This document shows positions 61,222 to 64,000 of a stretch of DNA of 64,000 bases, in pieces. Position 1 is the stretch's first letter, and every line of letters begins with the position of its first letter. Where the stretch lies: NCBI GenBank assembly GCA_965226865.1, contig CBDDEH010000002.1, positions 1-64,000 of the forward strand, given 5' to 3'. The DNA is from CBDDEH01 sp965226865. Its GTDB lineage: Bacteria > Chloroflexota > Dehalococcoidia > Lucifugimonadales > JAGWBF01. The notes under the pieces are model-generated. The model saw nothing but the letters and a program-made list of their open reading frames with translations. It had not been told where the DNA came from and did not search any database. A program made the translations under genes and the position numbers.

Positions 61222-62938
61222 CAGCTCAGATGGACCATGGTCGGGCGCCCGTGGGGGCAGGTGTGGGGCGTATCCGTACCTTGGAGGCTCCGCACCAGCT
61301 CTTCCATCTCGTCCTGGTTAAGGGCCATCCCAGCCCTGACGGAGCTGTGGCACGCGATCGATGCGGCAAGCGCTTCCTTGCGTCCCTTTAAGATGCCCTC
61401 GTAGGGCATGAGGTCCAGGACTTCTACCAGGGCCTTGCCCGGCCCCGAGTTTCTTATGATGCCAGGGATGCCACGGACCAGATAGGAGCGCTCGCCGAAG
61501 GGCTCCAGAAGAAACCCATATTGGGAAAGTAGCTCCAAGTTCTCCTGGACCACTTCCTCCTGGCCCGGTGAAAGCTCGACTGACATGGGTTCCAGCAGGG
61601 CCTGGACCTGGGCGTTGTGGGCTTCCACGTCTTTGACCACCCGTTCAAACAGTACCCGCTCGTGGGCGGCGTGCTGGTCGATCAGGTACATGCCATCCGG
61701 CCCTTCGGCCACCAGATAGGTGCTTTTGACCTGGCCGACTATCCTCAGGGAGTTTAATGCTTCCATTGGCCGCAGGGCGGGTTGGTCGGAAGCCAGTGTC
61801 CGATCCCATTGGTCTGTTTTGGCGGTGCCCGGCGCTGCCGCGGGCCACTGGCCCGAATCTGCCGGACGGAATACGGGCGACGAACTGGGAGTTCCGTGGA
61901 AGGCCGGACTCGGTCGCTCCGGTCCTATGCTGATCTCCGGCACCGGCGAGGTGGCGATAAGCGCCCCTCGAACCGCCCTTTGAACTACGGAGTATACGCG
62001 GTTCTCCTGCCTGAAGCGGACCTCCCTTTTTGTGGGATGAACGTTGACATCCACGTCCCCCAAAGGGACAGTCAGATTAATCACCGCCACCGGATAACGC
62101 TTGTCCGGCAGGAACCCGTGATAGGATTCGGAGACGGCGTGCGTAAGCATGGGACTCTGTATCCAGCGGCCATTCACAAAGAAGGTTATATAGCTGCGGT
62201 TGGCACGATGTAACGACGGAGAGCTTACGAAGCCGCTGGCCCTGTATTCGCCGCCGGGCTCCTCCCACGAGGCCTCCAGCATCTCCTTTGCGGTGGCGCC
62301 CCATAGACGGCGGCAATGGCGTCGGCAAGGCTGCCTGTGCCCGGCGAGGTCAGAGTAGCCCTGCCATCAATCAGTAGTTGAAACCGTATCCCAGGAAAGG
62401 CCAGAGCGTAGCGGGACAGCAGGTCACCTATTCGCGACGACTCACCTGAGGCTGACTTGAGGAACTTGCGCCTCGCTGGCAGGTTCTCGAACAGCTCCTG
62501 GACAGTCACCGAAGTGCCCGGCGGACATCCCTTGGCGGTGTTCTTTACCAACTTCCCCCAGGTTACGTCCACCTCTCGCCCGCCGGGGGTATCAGCGGGC
62601 CGGGTCACCAGCGAAACGCGGGAAACGGAAGCAATGCTGGGGAGGGCTTCGCCCCTGAACCCCATGGTCGAGATGGTGCCCAGGTCGGCCATCTGGGAAA
62701 TCTTGCTGGTTGCGTGGCGGTGGAAGGCCATCTCCACCTCGTCGGCGAACATACCGCAGCCGTCGTCGATGACCTTTATTTGAGAGACGCCGCCGTTTTG
62801 TATCTCGACCGTGATCTTGGAAGCTCCGGCATCAAGGGAGTTTTCCAGCAGTTCTTTGACTACCGACGCAGGCCGCTCGACCACCTCGCCGGCGGCGATT
62901 TTTGAGGCGATGCTGGGTTCCAGGACCTTTATTGTCAT
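61188..62938 (-). pseudogene. mutL: DNA mismatch repair protein MutL, one-base frameshift
   Basis: The N-terminal frame (62938-62225) has the GHKL ATPase: IASKIAAGEVVERPASVVKELLENSLDAGA, DDGCGM, TSKISQMADLGTISTMGFRGEALPSIASV. It leaves the family at about 62298 in a run of four G; one more G would give VYGGATAKEML and join the second frame (62282-61188). That holds FVNGRWIQSP, DVNVHPTKREVRF, the C-terminal dimerisation domain with the endonuclease motif DQHAAHERVLFE, and the C-terminal CPHGRPTMVHL. Both halves are otherwise perfect. Either a sequencing error in a homopolymer or a real mutator (possibly phase-variable) allele. Confidence 0.92.
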
Positions 62939-62944
62939 CGAGAG

Positions 62945-63382
62945 CTATTTCGGGGTAACCGGGGCTCCTTTAGCGCGGTATTGCTTGTCCCGGGAGTAAC
63001 CCTTCTTGGCGTACTCCCGGACGATCTCGTAGATACGTTCCATCTGGTCGTCTTTGCTCCGCTTGAAGTAGTAGGGAGGTACCCATATCCCACCGAAGGC
63101 GGAGACCACCTCGGGGTAGTCGTCGACTACCAGGTCAGGAATCTTCGGAACGCCCAACTCTTCAAGGCGTTCCATAAAGCCGTGGAGGGGTTTTTCATAC
63201 ACCCCACTGGTGAATTTTTCCAGCTTGTGCTGTTTGACCACTTCCCAGCGCTGTCCGAGGCCTGACCAGATATGAATGTTATGGCCATCTTCTACTAGCC
63301 GGTGAAAAGTTTCTTTTGTTCCTGGGCGGAGGCTATCGTCAATGCCCAGTATCGTGTAGTCGACGTCGAAAAATATGTCCAT
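62945..63382 (-). CDS. HAD-like hydrolase
   Basis: 145 aa. The first motif FFDVDYTILGIDD carries the DxDxT nucleophile and general acid; then HIWSGLGQRWEVV (motif II Ser/Thr region) and IPDLVVDDYPEVV (acidic motif IV). Small HAD phosphatases act on phosphorylated metabolites; substrate unknown. The mutL start is only 6 bp downstream, so they are co-transcribed. ATG 63382. Confidence 0.85.
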   Translation of the reverse strand: MDIFFDVDYTILGIDDSLRPGTKETFHRLVEDGHNIHIWSGLGQRWEVVKQHKLEKFTSGVYEKPLHGFMERLEELGVPKIPDLVVDDYPEVVSAFGGIWVPPYYFKRSKDDQMERIYEIVREYAKKGYSRDKQYRAKGAPVTPK

Positions 63383-63483
63383 ATGCTAGCTGTGGCTCCT
63401 CAATGCCACTGGCCCCATTATAAGTACACCCATTCTCTAACCGCAACACTCTTGTTCGGAACTCGTACGCAATTCCTCTCCCG

Positions 63484-63648
63484 TCACAACCAAGGTAAGA
63501 AGTTGAATGGCCCGGCCAGCATACGCCAAAAGAACTCCAGCTTACCGAACGGCTCAACTGTGTCCGATGTAAAGATATACATCAAGCCGAATATAAGCCA
63601 AAGCCCTCCAAACCCACCACAACCGTTAGACGCGGCCTTCTTGCCCAT
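63484..63648 (-). CDS. Small membrane protein, 54 aa
   Basis: ATG 63648 preceded by CAAGGAGGCGTTTT, an excellent ribosome site. MGKKAASNGCGGFGGLWLIFGLMYIF is one membrane helix, then KLEFFWRMLAGPFNFLPWL. Good coding signal despite its size. It lies upstream of the HAD gene in the same direction. No family recognised. Confidence 0.65.
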   Translation of the reverse strand: MGKKAASNGCGGFGGLWLIFGLMYIFTSDTVEPFGKLEFFWRMLAGPFNFLPWL

Positions 63649-63825
63649 AAAACGCCTCCTTGCGCTGTCGATCCCTCATCACTTACCTTAAATCACCCTG
63701 AGTTTTCTGACATCGGGAGTACGGCCGATTTCAGCGCATCTAGAAGAACTAGGATCTTATCGGCCTTATGGCCGATTCATCGAACGTCCTTGATCCGGGC
63801 CTTATCGAGCCCAATCGAGGCGACT

Positions 63826-64000
63826 TCATGCCCTTTCCTGTAATTCCATGGCTGACTCTACAGCAAAAGATTGATTCCGCCAAACGTGGGCACACCCCAC
63901 CTCACCCTCGGAGGTAACGTACAGGCCCTGATCCATGGCGCGCTCGTACTCGATAGTCAGAAGAGGCTGTGGCTCACTGTCGACGAATGGACGCTGGGGT
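63826..64000 (-). CDS. C-terminal end of an unidentified protein, running off the right edge
   Basis: A frame open from the window end to TGA 63826: PFVDSEPQPLLTIEYERAMD, GLYVTSEGEVGCAHVWRNQSFAVESAMEL. The composition is strongly protein-like and the frame has no interruption over 58 codons. It is partial, so the family is not identified. 63649-63825 shows no gene. Confidence 0.55.
   Translation of the reverse strand, partial: PQRPFVDSEPQPLLTIEYERAMDQGLYVTSEGEVGCAHVWRNQSFAVESAMELQERA

Overview
The window looks like a chromosomal contig from an uncultured Chloroflexota bacterium, most likely of the Dehalococcoidia/SAR202 type. The main reasons are a complete alternative complex III operon (actA to actE), an archaellin-like protein, lipoproteins with Pro-Thr linkers, surface proteins built from Ig-like repeats, and a MutS2/MutL set. 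The lineage is inferred from gene content; no rRNA gene is present. GC is moderate to high and varies locally.

Layout. 1-5.9 kb: a decayed surface-protein gene, a frameshifted lipoprotein, an intact alpha/beta hydrolase, an IS fragment joined to the 3' end of rtcB, and a Yip1-type membrane protein. 5.9-11.3 kb: a PT-rich lipoprotein peptidase coupled to an oligopeptide-binding protein, divergent from a VWA-domain lipoprotein. 11.3-19.2 kb: an IS graveyard with an IS256 element that has a 9-bp target duplication, a dnaE scrap, two divergent IS110 transposases, a truncated IS1182, a frameshifted IS3, and a TPR-protein remnant. 19.4-27.7 kb: mostly intact chromosomal genes (peroxiredoxin, mutS2, a radical SAM/methyltransferase pair, an archaellin-like gene, an SDR). 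The 3' end of the methyltransferase is duplicated around the archaellin-like gene. 28.0-32.4 kb: a run of broken metabolic genes (SRPBCC protein split by an IS3 copy, NmrA, DUF1059, SDR, folE, ribD-like). 32.4-35.3 kb: small intact genes and dispersed palindromic repeats.

35.5-49.3 kb: an interval bounded by two direct copies of one IS3 element (A and C), with a third copy (B) inside and a fourth, decayed copy (D) at 28-29 kb. The interval carries csoR-copA copper efflux, an IS1595, tRNA-Leu, small phage-like genes, a second copy of the IS110 block, a helicase remnant, tRNA-Asp, a glutaredoxin-like gene and a YHS-domain gene. The outer flank of copy A on its right and of copy C on its left share a 4-bp repeat, which suggests the interval passed through a circular IS-carrying intermediate. 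49.7-57.9 kb: the act operon on the minus strand. 58-63.6 kb: HAD phosphatase, mutL (frameshifted), a histidine kinase (in-frame amber) and a response regulator. The kinase/regulator pair is flanked by 37-bp direct repeats that duplicate the 3' end of mutL.

How the parts fit. The act operon would take electrons from quinol in the membrane and pass them to cytochrome c or a terminal oxidase. CsoR/CopA/YHS handle copper. SBP and VWA lipoproteins face the outside. Long intact genes sit beside many frameshifted ones. The breaks are concentrated in IS-rich regions, which suggests real decay, but several occur in homopolymers (mutL, folE), so assembly or read error cannot be excluded from sequence alone.
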